A stretch of DNA of 64,000 nucleotides from QHXN01 sp963785125 (GTDB lineage Bacteria > Acidobacteriota > Blastocatellia > Pyrinomonadales > Pyrinomonadaceae), in contig CAWATU010000001.1 in NCBI GenBank assembly GCA_963785125.1, forward strand, positions 124,001-188,000. The letters are read 5' to 3'. Under the pieces are notes generated by a model. The model saw nothing but the letters and a program-made list of their open reading frames with translations, was not told where the DNA came from and did no database searches. Positions within the stretch are counted from its first letter, which is position 1, and each line of letters begins with the position of its first letter. The position numbers and the translations under genes were made by a program. Of the stretch, positions 15,944 through 24,489 are shown piece by piece.

Positions 15944-17137
15944 ATGCGAGGAGTCGTGTGCGCGGCTCTGGCCCTCACCGCGTCGTTCGTGTTGTGGGGG
16001 CGCGCGCCGCGCACCGCGGCGCAGGGGCCGGCGCAAGGGGATAAGCCGGTCGAGCAGACACGCAAGAACATACAGGTGCTCAAGGGTCTGCCCGACTCGC
16101 AGCTCATGAACGAGATGAACTTCATCGCGGTCTCGCTCGGCGTACAGTGCGGCTTCTGCCACGTCAGCCAGGGCAAGGACGCGCAGGGGCGAACCAACTG
16201 GGTCTGGGAGAGTGACGAGAAGGAGGAGAAGAAGGTCGCGCGCGAGATGATGCGCATGGTCTTAGCCGTCGGCAAGGGCGACTACGGCATCAGCCGCGGC
16301 CAGGTGACCTGCTACACCTGCCACCGCGGGCAGGAGCACCCGCAGAGCCTGCCCACGCTCCCGCTCGCCGTCTCGGGCCACGAGCCCCCGCCGGCCAGCG
16401 CGAGCCCCACGCCCGGAGCCGCAGCCGCTCACGGCGCCCCGCGTCCGGAGCAGCCGACCGTGCAGCAGGTCTTCGACAAGTATGTCGCGGCCGTCGGCAA
16501 GCCCGAGGCCATGTCGAAGTTCCAGACGCAGGTCGTCAAGGGCACGAGCACCGCCTCGCAGGGGCGCACGCAGAATTTCGAGGTCACGCTGAAGGGATCG
16601 GACAAGGCTCTGCTCGTCGTCGAGTTGGGGCAGGGCGCCACGCAGCGCAGGGCCATCAGCGGCACGACAGGCTGGATGGCTGGCCCGCGCGGCCAGCGCG
16701 CGCTTGGCCCCGTAGAGCTAGCCGAGGCGCGGCGCAACGTAGACTTCTTCAGCGCCGTCAAGTTCGCCCCGACGCAGACGATGCGCGTGGCCGGACGCCG
16801 GAAGGTCGGCGAGCGCGACGCGGTCGTCGTCGTTGACCGCCCGTCGGAGACAGTCCAGCGCCGCTACTTTTTCGACGCGGAGACGGGGTTGCTGCTGCGC
16901 ATCGTGACGCTGACCGACGCCATCCTCAACCAGCTTCCAGAGCAGGTGGACTTCGAGGACTACCGCGACGTGGACGGCGTCAAGCTGCCCTTCGTCGTTC
17001 GCATCTCGGCCATCGACACCTTCTTCAGTCGCACGCAGACCGTCACCGAGGTCAAACACGGCGTCCCCGTCGAGGACACCCTCTTCAACATGCCACCCGC
17101 GCCGCCCGCGCCGGCTGCCACGCCAAAGCAGCCGTAG
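15944..17137 (+). CDS. Exported di-heme c-type cytochrome, PF02276-like
   Basis: About 397 residues. The N-terminus is a signal peptide. MNEMNFIAVSLGVQCGFCHV carries the first heme site (CGFCH) and QVTCYTCHRGQEHPQS the second (CYTCH), the pattern of cytochromes related to the photosynthetic reaction-centre cytochrome subunit. A Pro/Ala linker follows, then a 220-residue beta-rich domain resembling outer-membrane lipoprotein-sorting folds (YFFDAETGLLLRIVTL, VDGVKLPFVVRI). These proteins are common in non-phototrophic Acidobacteriota; the electron partner is unknown. ATG 15944 is preferred because AAGGAG lies 6 bp before it; ATG 15926 is an in-frame alternative. The stop TAG is within the following repeat. 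Confidence 0.85.
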   Translation: MRGVVCAALALTASFVLWGRAPRTAAQGPAQGDKPVEQTRKNIQVLKGLPDSQLMNEMNFIAVSLGVQCGFCHVSQGKDAQGRTNWVWESDEKEEKKVAREMMRMVLAVGKGDYGISRGQVTCYTCHRGQEHPQSLPTLPLAVSGHEPPPASASPTPGAAAAHGAPRPEQPTVQQVFDKYVAAVGKPEAMSKFQTQVVKGTSTASQGRTQNFEVTLKGSDKALLVVELGQGATQRRAISGTTGWMAGPRGQRALGPVELAEARRNVDFFSAVKFAPTQTMRVAGRRKVGERDAVVVVDRPSETVQRRYFFDAETGLLLRIVTLTDAILNQLPEQVDFEDYRDVDGVKLPFVVRISAIDTFFSRTQTVTEVKHGVPVEDTLFNMPPAPPAPAATPKQP

Positions 17138-17250
17138 GCAGATGGCAGTAGGCAGTCGCTCCGCGTTAAGCGAGTTGAAAGGTTCAAATCGGAAGTTTCG
17201 ACGGCAAGGCTTTCAACTGCCGACTGCCCGCTGCCGACTGCCTACCGACA
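17135..17250. repeat. Composite palindromic word-repeat element, GTAGGCA family (second copy)
   Basis: It begins in the cytochrome stop codon (GTAGGCAGATGGCAG) and contains CTCCGCGTTAAGCGAG (an internal mini-stem), AGTTGAAAG, a 28-nt loop with TTTCGACGGCAAGG, then CTTTCAACTGCC and further GACTGCC words to 17250, 5 bp before the ROK gene. It aligns along most of its length with the element at 4743-4851, showing loop conservation as well as arm pairing. Confidence 0.85.
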
Positions 17251-17254
17251 AACC

Positions 17255-18439
17255 ATGCGACGTATTGATCTCACGAAGGCGCAGGCCGCGCGGTCGTCCA
17301 CGATCCGGGACCTCAACCGGCAGTTCGTCCTCAACTACATCCGCGACCGCGAGCCCATCTCGCGCGCCGAGATCGCACGCTCGACCGAGTTGCAACGCTC
17401 GACCGTCTCGACCATCGTCGAGGAGCTGAAGGACGAGGGGCTCATCGAGGAGATCGGCGCGGGCGCCTCGACCGGCGGTCGGCGCCCGACCCTTCTGCGA
17501 CTGCGCGCCGCGGGCGCGACCGCCATCGGCGTGGACATCACGCCTTCAGCGACCACCATCGCCGCCAGCGACCTCGTCGGCCGCGTCATCGCGCGCGAGC
17601 GCTTCGAGAACAGCCCTCGCCCCGAAGAGTTGGCCGCGCAGGTCATCGAGCGCCTGCGCGACATCGCGGGGCGCCAGCACCAGGGCACCATCGCCGGCGT
17701 CGGCGTGAGCTTGCCGGGGTTGGTGGACACGGGGACGGGTCGTGCCATCTACATCCCCTTCTTCCGCTGGCGCGATTGGTCTATCGCCGAAGAGATCGAG
17801 CGCGCGACGGGCCTCAAGGCGCTCGTGGACAACGACGCCAACGCCGCCGCGCTCGCCGAACTCTGGTTCGGGCGGCCCGAGGTGAGCGGCGCGCGCGACT
17901 TCATCCTCGCGCTCGTCGCCGAGGGCATCGGCACCGGGATCGTCTTCGACGGCCAAATCTACCGCGGCGAGCGCGGGGCGGCCGGCGAGTTCGGCCACAT
18001 GATCGTCGGGCAGGACGCGCCCGTCGCCTGCTCCTGCGGCAACCGCGACTGTTGGGAGGCGTTCGCCTCGGAGCGCGCGGCCGTGGCGCGCTACGCGCGA
18101 AACTCGGGCCACGACGCGCCCCTCCCTTTCAAAGAGGTCGTCGAGCGCGCGCTCGGCGGCGAGCAGGCGGCCATCGACGCCCTGACCGAGACGGCCCACT
18201 ATCTCGGCATCGGCATCTCGAACCTCATCGTCGGGCTCTCGCCCGAGACGGTAGTCGTCGGCGGCCAGATCACGCGCGCGTGGCCCATCATCGCGCCCTC
18301 GCTCGAAGAGACCATCCAGCGCAGTATCCGCCGCGGCCTCCCCTCCGCCCGCATCGTCGCCTCGACCCTCTCGGAGCCGACGCTCATGGGCTCGCTCAGC
18401 CTCGTCCTCGCGAGCAAGTTCGGGCTGGCGGAAGCTTAA
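17255..18439 (+). CDS. ROK family transcriptional regulator / sugar kinase-like protein
   Basis: 394 residues. Residues 18-80 form a winged helix-turn-helix (FVLNYIRDREPISRAEIAR, STVSTIVEELKDEGLI). The ROK domain follows with ATP/sugar-binding segments (AIGVDITPSATTIAAS, GVGVSLPGLVDTGTG, VDNDANAAALAELWFG) and the zinc signature CSCGNRDCWEAFAS. Members of this XylR/NagC-like class repress sugar genes and release DNA on binding a sugar; the ligand is unknown. The next gene, an FAD oxidoreductase, begins 10 bp downstream and is likely co-transcribed. The gene starts immediately after the palindromic element, so its promoter must be within or upstream of it. Confidence 0.9.
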   Translation: MRRIDLTKAQAARSSTIRDLNRQFVLNYIRDREPISRAEIARSTELQRSTVSTIVEELKDEGLIEEIGAGASTGGRRPTLLRLRAAGATAIGVDITPSATTIAASDLVGRVIARERFENSPRPEELAAQVIERLRDIAGRQHQGTIAGVGVSLPGLVDTGTGRAIYIPFFRWRDWSIAEEIERATGLKALVDNDANAAALAELWFGRPEVSGARDFILALVAEGIGTGIVFDGQIYRGERGAAGEFGHMIVGQDAPVACSCGNRDCWEAFASERAAVARYARNSGHDAPLPFKEVVERALGGEQAAIDALTETAHYLGIGISNLIVGLSPETVVVGGQITRAWPIIAPSLEETIQRSIRRGLPSARIVASTLSEPTLMGSLSLVLASKFGLAEA

Positions 18440-18449
18440 AGACCTTCAA

Positions 18450-19613
18450 ATGCAAACAGCAGACGTTGTCATCATCGGCGGCGGCGTCATCGGCGCGAGC
18501 GTGGCGTATCACCTCGCAGCGCGTGGCGTGCGCGACGTGTTGGTGCTGGAGCGGGGCGCGGCGCCGGGCGCGGGGAGCACGGGTCGCGCGACGGGCGGGT
18601 TCCGCGCGCAGTTCGGCACGCGCGTGAACGTGCGGCTCTCGCTCCTCTCGCGCGAGAAGCTGTTGCGATTCGAAGAGGAGACGGGCGTCGATGCGTGCTT
18701 CCGGCAGGTCGGCTATCTCTTCGTCGCGGGGCGTGAAGAGGAGATTCGAGAGCTTGTCTCGGCGCAGACGGTGCAGCGGGAGTGCGGGTTCGCGGAGGCG
18801 CGCGAGGTCAGCGTCGAAGAGGTCGCGCGGCTGAACCCGGCCCTGAATCTCGAAGGCGTGGCGGGCGGGGTCTACTGCCCGGCCGACGGTTTCATACGGC
18901 CTCTGGAAATCATGCGCGGCTACACGGCGGCGGCGGTGCGGCTGGGCGCGCGCTTCCTTTACGGCGTCGCGGTTGAAGGCGTGCGGGCGTTCGAGGAAGG
19001 GAAGGTCGGGACTCTGTTGACGACCGCGGGCGAGGTCTCCGCGGGCCTGATCGTTAACGCGGCGGGCGCGTGGGCGGGTGAAGTGGGACGAGTGCTCGGG
19101 ACGGAAATCCCCGTCACGCCGCTGCGCAGGCAGGTCGCCATCACACGTCCGTTCGACCTTCTGCCCGAAGAGATGCCGATGACGGTCTGCGTCGGCGACG
19201 GCTTCCACCTGCGGGTGCGCGACGGACGCGTGCTGCTGCTCTGGCCGGGCGACACGGGCGTCGAAGACCCCTTCGACACGAGCGTCGATGAAGAGTGGCT
19301 GACGACGGTCGTCTCGAAGGCCCACGCGCGCGTGCCCTGTCTGCGTCGGGCCGAGATAGACCGCGCGGCCTGCTGGGCCGGGCTCTACGAGATGTCGCCC
19401 GACCGGCACGCGCTGCTCGGACGTGCCGAAGGGTTCGACAACCTCTACCTCGCCAACGGCTCCTCCGGCCACGGCGTCATGCACGCGCCCGCGCTCGGCC
19501 AACTCCTCTCCGAAATCATCCTCGACGGCGCCGCACACACCATCGACGTTCACACGCTCCGCCCCTCTCGCTTCAACGAAGGCGAGCCGAACGTCGGCCC
19601 CGACCTTCTCTGA
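18450..19613 (+). CDS. FAD-dependent oxidoreductase, DAO family
   Basis: 387 residues. VVIIGGGVIGASVAYHLA at residues 6-23 is the dinucleotide-binding motif, followed by VLVLERG and a GxGSTGRATGGFR segment typical of the D-amino-acid oxidase/sarcosine oxidase fold. The C-terminal FAD contact is GLYEMSPDRHALLG with NLYLANGSSGHGVMHAPALG. The enzyme should oxidise a secondary or N-methylated amine such as sarcosine, glycine or proline; the substrate cannot be named. It lies 10 bp after the ROK regulator. A heterotetrameric partner subunit is not encoded nearby, so it is probably the monomeric type. Confidence 0.88.
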   Translation: MQTADVVIIGGGVIGASVAYHLAARGVRDVLVLERGAAPGAGSTGRATGGFRAQFGTRVNVRLSLLSREKLLRFEEETGVDACFRQVGYLFVAGREEEIRELVSAQTVQRECGFAEAREVSVEEVARLNPALNLEGVAGGVYCPADGFIRPLEIMRGYTAAAVRLGARFLYGVAVEGVRAFEEGKVGTLLTTAGEVSAGLIVNAAGAWAGEVGRVLGTEIPVTPLRRQVAITRPFDLLPEEMPMTVCVGDGFHLRVRDGRVLLLWPGDTGVEDPFDTSVDEEWLTTVVSKAHARVPCLRRAEIDRAACWAGLYEMSPDRHALLGRAEGFDNLYLANGSSGHGVMHAPALGQLLSEIILDGAAHTIDVHTLRPSRFNEGEPNVGPDLL

Positions 19614-19690
19614 GCCTGTGAATCTCTTGCACCCTTCGCACATCTCTGGTAGCTTTTTATGCACCCGCCAGGAAAGGTTACGGTAAAGAG

Positions 19691-20017
19691 GTGAGTGAAG
19701 ACCGCACGCAAGACCTGACGCAGAAGTACGACACCAAACCAACAATCGAGACGGTGCTCTCCGAAGTGCGCGCAGGCTTCGCGCATATGGAGGAGCGCTT
19801 CGGCACTCTTGAAGCCCGCTTTGAAGGGGTTGAAACACGCCTCGGCGCGGTTGAGGCCCGCGTTGAGGGGGTTGAAGTGCGTTTCGAAGGGCTTGAAACG
19901 CGCATCGAAAGGATGGCGTTGCAGCTAGAGCGTGTGACCAGCGTCGTCCATGAGACCCGCGCCGAACTGCTTGAGCTGCGCATGGAGTTTCGGGAGCGTT
20001 TCAAAGAACCCGCCTGA
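19691..20017 (+). CDS. Small coiled-coil protein with heptad tandem repeats
   Basis: 108 residues from GTG 19691, with AAAGAG just upstream. Residues 30-75 consist of nearly identical seven-residue units (EARFEGV, ETRLGAV, EARVEGV, EVRFEGL, ETRIERM), a regular coiled coil with Val/Leu in the core. The C-terminal part (HETRAELLELRMEFRERFK) stays helical. There is no signal peptide or membrane segment. The matching 21-bp DNA repeats imply growth by duplication. The role may be a trimeric or dimeric spacer; no family is assigned. Confidence 0.65.
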   Translation: MSEDRTQDLTQKYDTKPTIETVLSEVRAGFAHMEERFGTLEARFEGVETRLGAVEARVEGVEVRFEGLETRIERMALQLERVTSVVHETRAELLELRMEFRERFKEPA

Positions 20018-20044
20018 CCGAGCGCGGCGTAGGCGGAAGATATT

Positions 20045-20106
20045 AACCACAGAGAGGGGGTCGGTTGAGGATAGCTCAACCGGCCCCGTCTCTATGTGTC
20101 TGTGGT
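20045..20106. repeat. Palindromic element, ACACAGAG-type words
   Basis: The left arm ACCACAGAGA plus GGTCGGTTGAG and the right arm CTCAACCGGCCCCGTCTC plus CTGTGGT enclose a 5-nt loop (GATAG). It lies between two convergent genes and could terminate either. The flanking words (ACCACAGAGA, GTCTCTATGTGTCTGTGGT) match the elements at 46460, 49737 and 51247. Confidence 0.8.
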
Positions 20107-20116
20107 CAATTCCCGG

Positions 20117-21988
20117 CTACTTCAAGCCTTTGCCCTGCGTGAGCGTGTATGTCTTATCGACGGCGGGCAGGTCGAAGGTCTCGGCGGAGCCGTCGGGCCA
20201 TCTGACTTCGAGTTTATCCACTTTCGTCGCGGCGCCGAGGCCGAAGTAGAGGCAGGGGTCGTTCTGCGAAGAGTAGCTGCCGCCGCTCAACACGTCTCCG
20301 CGCTGGCGGAGTTTGCCGGTGTTGACATAGACGGTCGCGCCGGTCGCGTCGCGCGGGCTCTTCTTTGCAGGGTTGCCGACGAGGCGCAGGCGCAGCCAGT
20401 GGTTCTTCATCTCCGAGACGTTGCGGAGCAGCGTCGGGTAACTGTCGAGGTTGTTGAGGACGAGGTCGAGACGGCCGTCACCGTCAAAGTCTGCGACGGC
20501 GAGGCCGCGGCTCGGCCAAGCCTCTGCGAGCCCTGAGCCGGGGGCGGCGCCGACACGTTGGAACTGTCGCGCGCCGCGCTCGGCCTGTCTGGCGTCGGGG
20601 TGCGCGGCGCTACGGAAGAGCAGAAGCTGCTGCGCGTAAGACGTGCCCCACTGCTGCGCGTCCACGGCCGGGTAGACGTGGCCGTTGGCGACGATCACAT
20701 CCTTCCAGCCGTCGGCGTCGTAATCGAAGAACGCCGTGCCCCAGCCGAGGAAGGGGATGGACGGCTCGCCCATGCCGGCCTGGAACGTGACATCGGTGAA
20801 GTTGCCTTCGCCGTCGTTGTGGTAGAGCGTGTTCGAGTCGTCAGAAAAATTCGTGACGAAGAAGTCCACGCGTCCGTCGTTGTCATAGTCGCCGACGCCG
20901 AGCCCCATGCCCGCCTGCTCGCGCCCGTTCTCGTTCAGCGCGACGCCCGAGGGGTAGCCGACCTCCTCGAACGTGCCGCCGCCCTTGTTGATGTAGAGCT
21001 GCTTCGGCGTCGAGTCATTGACGACGATGAGGTCGAGCAGGTTGTCGTCGTCGGCGCGCACCCACGCCGAAGAGAAGCCGTAATAACGCGTCGAGTCGTT
21101 GACGCCGGTCTTATCGCTCACGTCCTCGAACGTGCCGTCCGGCTTCTGTCGGTAGAGCGTGTCGGTGTCGCCTTTGAGGCCGCGCGGGCCGCACATGACG
21201 GCGACGCCGCGGAACTGGCAGAAGTTCGCCGCGACCTGGCCGGGCCGGGCCGCGTCCGAGGGCGACGGCGGGAGTTTCTCAAGGTCGAGCGCGACGTAGC
21301 CCGGGACGAAGAGATCGAGACGGCCGTCGTTGTCGTAGTCGCCGAAGCTCGCGCCCGTAGACCAACCCTTGCGCGCGACGCCGACCTTCGGCGCCACGTC
21401 TGTAAACGTCCCGTTGCCGTTGTTGCGGTAGAGGCGCGACGTGCCGAAGTTGCCGACGTACATGTCTGCGAAGCCGTCGTTGTCGTAGTCGCCGACGGCG
21501 ACGCCCATGCCCCAGCGTTCGTTCGAGACGCCGGCCTTCTCCGTCACGTCCTCGAACTTCCAACCACCGAGGTTGCGATAGAGCGCAGCGCGCGGCGCCT
21601 TCTCCCTGCCCAACTCGGCGCCGATGGAGGAGCCGTTGAGCAGGTAGATGTCGGGCAGCCCGTCGTTGTCATAGTCGAAGACGGCGACGCCGCCCGAGAC
21701 GGTCTCGACGATGTAGTCCTTCTGTCTGCTCCCGGAACTGTGCCTGAACTGCGCGAGCGGGGTGCGCGCCGTCACGTCCTCGAAGACGACGGGCGCCTTC
21801 GGGTCGGTGATGCCGGCGGTGCGGCGCGCGCCCGTCACGGCCGTCGAGCCCGTCACCACGCCCATGCCCTGCGGCGGCTGCGGCTTCTGCTGCTGCGCGT
21901 GCGAAGAGATTTGGAAGAGCGTCAGCGCGGCGAGCAACGTGAGGGCAAGCGTGCGACGGGGACGGCGCGAAAGGGGATTACTTATCAT
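20117..21988 (-). CDS. CRTAC1-family exported protein (FG-GAP/VCBS repeats + ASPIC/UnbV)
   Basis: 623 residues from ATG 21988, which opens a signal peptide (LALTLLAALTLFQISSHA). It contains six or more FG-GAP/VCBS blades with calcium-binding DxDxDGxxD loops (FDYDNDGLPDIY, GDYDNDGFADMY, GDYDNDGRLDLF, ADFDGDGRLDLV), a seven-bladed integrin-like propeller. The last 100 residues are an ASPIC/UnbV domain (NHWLRLRLVGNPAKKSP, then LEVRWPDGSAETFDLPAVD). Such proteins are secreted or surface-bound; many occur with TonB/SusD systems, but a catalytic role is not established. It lies 40 bp downstream of a paralogue and was probably made by tandem duplication. Confidence 0.9.
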   Translation of the reverse strand: MISNPLSRRPRRTLALTLLAALTLFQISSHAQQQKPQPPQGMGVVTGSTAVTGARRTAGITDPKAPVVFEDVTARTPLAQFRHSSGSRQKDYIVETVSGGVAVFDYDNDGLPDIYLLNGSSIGAELGREKAPRAALYRNLGGWKFEDVTEKAGVSNERWGMGVAVGDYDNDGFADMYVGNFGTSRLYRNNGNGTFTDVAPKVGVARKGWSTGASFGDYDNDGRLDLFVPGYVALDLEKLPPSPSDAARPGQVAANFCQFRGVAVMCGPRGLKGDTDTLYRQKPDGTFEDVSDKTGVNDSTRYYGFSSAWVRADDDNLLDLIVVNDSTPKQLYINKGGGTFEEVGYPSGVALNENGREQAGMGLGVGDYDNDGRVDFFVTNFSDDSNTLYHNDGEGNFTDVTFQAGMGEPSIPFLGWGTAFFDYDADGWKDVIVANGHVYPAVDAQQWGTSYAQQLLLFRSAAHPDARQAERGARQFQRVGAAPGSGLAEAWPSRGLAVADFDGDGRLDLVLNNLDSYPTLLRNVSEMKNHWLRLRLVGNPAKKSPRDATGATVYVNTGKLRQRGDVLSGGSYSSQNDPCLYFGLGAATKVDKLEVRWPDGSAETFDLPAVDKTYTLTQGKGLK

Positions 21989-22028
21989 CTGTGACTTCGG
22001 AAAAACTTTAAAGCCGATTGCCGTCCGC

Positions 22029-23822
22029 CTACTGCTCGCGGACGGTCTGGTATGAATCAATCACAGGGGAGTTGAGCGCCTGCACCTTGCCGCCCGGCCA
22101 GCGAACCTCGACCGTGCGGACGCCGGCCCGACTTCCGAGGCCGACGAGCAGACGCGTGTCGTTGCTGGAAAGATAACTGCCCGCGCCCGTCACGTCAAAG
22201 ACCTGCCGCGCGCCCCCCGCGTCCGTCACGACGACCCGCGCGCCCAGTCCCTTCGTGTTCCCTTTGAGCCCGACGAGCGCGAGTCCGAGCCAGTGATTCT
22301 TCGCACCCGAGTTACGCAGGACGAGAGCTGGGCCATCCGTCTGCGTGAGCACCACGTCCGTATCGCCGTCGTTATCAAGGTCGCCGAAGGCCGCGCCGCG
22401 CGCGGCGAGCGGGAGCTTGAGACCGGCGGACTCCGAGACGTTGACGAAGGTCTTGCCGTTGTTGCGCAGGAGCAGCGGCGGCTGTCTGTAGAGGATGAAC
22501 CCGGTCGTCTTCTCGATGGTGTCGAGCACGTGACCCTGTGCGACGAAGATGTCGCGCAAACCGTCTGCGTCGAAGTCGGCGAAGCGCGTGCCCCAGCCCG
22601 AGAAGGGGATGGTGATGGGGCCGAGGCCCGTCGTCCCTGTCACGTATGAAAAACTCAGGTCGCCGTTATTGCGGAAGAGCGGGTAGGTCTCGTTCGAGAG
22701 CGCGGTGACGAAGACATCCGTGCGGCCGTCGTTGTCGTAGTCGGCGGCATCCACGCCCATCCCCGCAAACGCCTTCCCGTTCTCGTCGTAGCCGACGCCC
22801 GCCAGCAGCGCCACGTCCTCGAACGTGCCGTCACCCTTGTTACGGAAGAGGAACTGCCGCGCGTTGTCGTTTGCCTGAAAGATGTCCGTCCAGCCGTCGT
22901 CGTCGAAGTCGGCGAAGGCGACGCCGAGCCCCTTGCCTTCAGGGTCTGCGACGCGCGCGCGTGCGCTCACGTCCTCAAAGGTGCCGTCAGGCTTCTGGCG
23001 CAGAAGGACGGGCGCGGCGCCTTTGAAGTTGTCCGGGTGGCAGTAGGCTCGCACCTGCGGCGAGCCGCAGTAGAGAGAGCCGCGCTCAAAGTCCCACTCC
23101 ATGTAACGCGCGACGTAGAGGTCGAGCCGCCCGTCGCGGTCGTAGTCGAACCAGCCCGCGCTCGTCCCCCAACCGCTGACAATCGCTTTCAACTTCTCGG
23201 TCACGTCCTCGAACGACCCGTCGCCGCGGTTGCGGTAGAGGCGCCCCTCGCCGCCATAGGCCGCGACGTAGAGGTCTGTGCGCCCATCGCCGTCGAAGTC
23301 TCCGGCCGCCGCGCCCATCGAGTAGCCCACGCCGCGCAAGGACGCGCGCTCGGTCACGTCCTCGAAGGTGCCGTCCGTCTTCTGTCGATAAAGACGATTC
23401 GAGAAGCGCGCGTCGCGCTTGTCGGGCACCGAACTCTTCGGCATCGGGGCCGTGAGGAGCGCGCCGTTGGTGAAGAAGATGTCGAGGCGCCCGTCCCCGT
23501 CGAAGTCGAAGAGCGCGACGCCCGCGCCCATCGTCTCGGGCAGGTACTTCTGCGAGGTGGGCGAGGCGGAGTGTCTGAAGTTGATGCCGACCTGCGCGGT
23601 CACGTCCGTGAAGACGACCGTTGAAGGGGACTGAGGCGCAGCCGGCGCGGCGCGGCGTGTGGGCGCGGCCGTGTCGTAAGAACGTCCCGTGCGTTGCGCC
23701 GGAGTCTGTTCGGGCGCGGGCGCCGTCTGTCTCGCGTACGTCTCCGCGGCGCAGAATATCGCCAGCGCGAGCACGAAGAGGGAGCAGACAGACTTCGACG
23801 CTTTGCCTTGAGTCGCGGCCAT
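22029..23822 (-). CDS. CRTAC1-family exported protein (FG-GAP/VCBS repeats + ASPIC/UnbV), paralogue
   Basis: 597 residues from ATG 23822, chosen because it precedes a good signal peptide (VCSLFVLALAIFCAAETYA). The propeller blades repeat FDFDGDGRLDIF, GDFDGDGRTDLY, FDYDRDGRLDLY, ADFDDDGWTDIF and ADYDNDGRTDVF. The C-terminus is ASPIC/UnbV (NHWLGLALVGLKGNTKG, TVEVRWPGGKVQALNS). The N-terminal linker is Pro/Ala/Thr-rich. It is the upstream and presumably first-transcribed member of a two-gene operon. The shared blade pattern and order indicate that the two genes are paralogues; sequence identity was not computed. Confidence 0.9.
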   Translation of the reverse strand: MAATQGKASKSVCSLFVLALAIFCAAETYARQTAPAPEQTPAQRTGRSYDTAAPTRRAAPAAPQSPSTVVFTDVTAQVGINFRHSASPTSQKYLPETMGAGVALFDFDGDGRLDIFFTNGALLTAPMPKSSVPDKRDARFSNRLYRQKTDGTFEDVTERASLRGVGYSMGAAAGDFDGDGRTDLYVAAYGGEGRLYRNRGDGSFEDVTEKLKAIVSGWGTSAGWFDYDRDGRLDLYVARYMEWDFERGSLYCGSPQVRAYCHPDNFKGAAPVLLRQKPDGTFEDVSARARVADPEGKGLGVAFADFDDDGWTDIFQANDNARQFLFRNKGDGTFEDVALLAGVGYDENGKAFAGMGVDAADYDNDGRTDVFVTALSNETYPLFRNNGDLSFSYVTGTTGLGPITIPFSGWGTRFADFDADGLRDIFVAQGHVLDTIEKTTGFILYRQPPLLLRNNGKTFVNVSESAGLKLPLAARGAAFGDLDNDGDTDVVLTQTDGPALVLRNSGAKNHWLGLALVGLKGNTKGLGARVVVTDAGGARQVFDVTGAGSYLSSNDTRLLVGLGSRAGVRTVEVRWPGGKVQALNSPVIDSYQTVREQ

Positions 23823-24005
23823 GTCTGTACCGTAACAAAACGTCCTCACGCCGTACAAGCGGACAAGTCGCGCGTGGCGTTCCTTTATCGACCTGATACT
23901 TTTTCGGGACTTTTTACGCTATTGCATGTAAGAGACGGCGCGGCATATCGCTTGCCGTGTGGAGTGAGACGACGAACTTTGACGTTCGATTCAGGAGCCT
24001 TGAAG

Positions 24006-24368
24006 ATGAGAAGACGCAGCCTCGCCAGTTTATTCGCGGTCATGTTAACGCTCGCGGTCTACGCGCCCGCGCTCGCGGCCTCGGACGGCGCGCAGACAGA
24101 CACAGACGTGCGGAAGGTTGACGCAAAGGTCGTCGAGGTCAACGACCGACACATCTCCATCGTCGCACGCACGGGCGTCGAGCACGTCATCGCCACGGAC
24201 GCGGCCGACACGCACGTTACGCTGCGCGGCAAGCGCATCGAGTTGAAGAAACTGCGCGTGGGCGATGTCGTGACGGTCGATCTGGACGCGTCGAGCCAGA
24301 TGAAGTTCGCACGCCGCATCGTCATCGGCGAGCAGGCCGGCGACACCGTCGCCTCGGCTAAGGAATAA
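24006..24368 (+). CDS. Small exported protein of unknown function
   Basis: 120 residues. MRRRSLASLFAVMLTLAVYAPALA is a signal peptide. The mature part (KVDAKVVEVNDRHISIVART, then VTLRGKRIELKKLRVGDVVTVDLD) is a compact beta-barrel-like domain of the kind often labelled DUF5666 or OB-like. A good ribosome site (AGGAG) lies upstream in TTCAGGAGCC. It has no operon partner; a terminator-like stem follows at 24444-24489. Probably periplasmic; no ligand can be named. Confidence 0.7.
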   Translation: MRRRSLASLFAVMLTLAVYAPALAASDGAQTDTDVRKVDAKVVEVNDRHISIVARTGVEHVIATDAADTHVTLRGKRIELKKLRVGDVVTVDLDASSQMKFARRIVIGEQAGDTVASAKE

Positions 24369-24443
24369 CAGGGGACTTAAAACAAGATTGCCGCCCGTCG
24401 GCGTCGATCTCCTTCGGGAGAATCCGCTAACGCGCGGCATGAC

Positions 24444-24489
24444 GAAAGCCGTCCGGCTCCCTCGCTCTTCGTGAAGCCGGGCGGCTTTC
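24444..24489. terminator. Terminator-like stem between convergent genes
   Basis: Arms GAAAGCCGTCCGGCT (24444-24458) and AGCCGGGCGGCTTTC (24475-24489) pair with one mismatch around a 16-nt loop. It serves the plus gene ending at 24368. The minus gene's stop lies at its right edge. There is no long T-run, so the efficiency is uncertain. Confidence 0.6.

Noticed and set aside
15944..17137. Evidence of photosynthesis from a reaction-centre-type cytochrome
   Set aside because: This cytochrome family is widespread in non-phototrophic Acidobacteriota; no reaction-centre or pigment gene is present.
20558..21994. Plus-strand 478-residue frame
   Set aside because: It is the antisense shadow of a CRTAC1 gene; composition is Val/Arg/Ala-biased as expected from the complementary strand.
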